Below, piece after piece: positions 21,172-21,359 of a DNA stretch of 21,359 nucleotides; within the stretch, counting starts at the first letter, position 1, and each line of letters begins with the position of its first letter. The notes beneath the pieces are model-generated. The model worked only from the letters and a program-made list of their open reading frames with translations, had not been told where the DNA came from and searched no databases. Origin of the DNA: an uncultured Collinsella sp. (GTDB taxonomy: Bacteria > Actinomycetota > Coriobacteriia > Coriobacteriales > Coriobacteriaceae); contig URNM01000016.1 in assembly GCA_900549185.1 (NCBI GenBank), positions 1-21,359 of the forward strand, read 5' to 3'. Both the position numbers and the translations under genes were made by a program.

Positions 21172-21359
21172 TTACTCCTTCTTGAGGCCGCGCCTCTCGA
21201 CTATCTCGTCCACTATCTCCCTGGCGCGCCGCCCGAGCGCGCGGCGCCTCCCCTCCGTCGGGGCCGGCCTGTCCGCGGGCTCGGCGAAGCCCTCGGCGGC
21301 CGAGGCCTCGGAGAACACGCGCTGCTGGGACCACTGCCCCTCGGTCTCCATGAGGCTCG
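21172..21359 (-). CDS. C-terminal 61 residues of an unrecognised protein (partial)
   Basis: Open on the minus strand from the window edge to TAA 21172-21174. The visible part is hydrophilic: an acidic and Ala/Pro-rich stretch (VFSEASAAEGFAEPADRPAP) and then a basic helical end (RRRALGRRAREIVDEIVERR, then GLKKE). I do not recognise the family; tails like this occur in transposases and other DNA-binding proteins, which is only a guess. AGG and ATA codons are frequent here, unlike the neighbouring genes, which suggests foreign origin. The AT-rich island beyond its 3' end would suit the edge of a mobile element. Confidence 0.5.
   Translation of the reverse strand, partial: SLMETEGQWSQQRVFSEASAAEGFAEPADRPAPTEGRRRALGRRAREIVDEIVERRGLKKE

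Overview
The window looks like the left end of a contig from a high-GC Gram-positive of the Coriobacteriia. I would guess a Collinsella-type gut bacterium, from about 60% GC, the style of the proteins, the Kdp/Feo gene set and an FeoB-associated Cys-rich protein. The genus is an inference, not a match. The first 34 bases are not biological: they are the Illumina Nextera read-2 transposase adapter, so the contig edge is a library artefact.

Region by region. (1) 35-290: the right edge of an integrated element. It has the last 28 codons of a probable tyrosine integrase, three GGGTCGAA repeats, then a 3'-only fragment of an initiator tRNA-Met gene (attR-like) with the native tRNA terminator. (2) 509-3177, minus strand: an MGMT-like DNA-repair protein, a CBS-domain protein translationally coupled to a DHA2 drug-efflux MFS transporter, and a ~200-nt leader with a good promoter and a near-leaderless upstream ORF. 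(3) 3462-3803, plus strand: an ArsC/Spx-fold protein without any cysteine. (4) 3993-6421: the ruins of a sugar-acid locus. An intact IlvD/Edd dehydratase of YjhG/YagF type lies next to the C-terminal stump of a GntP permease and the C-terminal stump of a GntR/FCD regulator, joined head to head by a deletion. (5) 6521-8470: an Old Yellow Enzyme-family FMN/4Fe-4S/FAD reductase.

(6) 8719-16973: the complete high-affinity K+ system, kdpFABC on the minus strand and kdpDE divergent on the plus strand. kdpB carries a +1 frameshift in a six-base homopolymer and kdpD lacks 11 nt in a conserved motif, so as read here both pump and sensor are broken. kdpF (28 aa) is intact. (7) 17159-20489, minus strand: the ferrous-iron system feoA-feoA-feoB plus a Cys-rich membrane protein, with palindromic operator candidates before the first feoA and before feoB. 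(8) 20678-20926: an HPr protein with His15 but Asp instead of Ser at position 46. (9) 21172-21359: the C-terminal end of an unrecognised gene with foreign-looking codons.

A 75-bp stem-loop element occurs twice, after kdpC and between the convergent kdpE and feo genes. The copies differ at one base in the stem, and the 29-nt loop is identical. Each has a T-tract on the minus strand, so it can serve as a terminator, but the conserved loop suggests a dispersed repeat family. The main themes are recurring gene decay (gntP, gntR, kdpB, kdpD) and several single-residue changes at key sites (ArsC-like Cys to Ser, HPr Ser46 to Asp). Raw reads should separate biology from assembly error.
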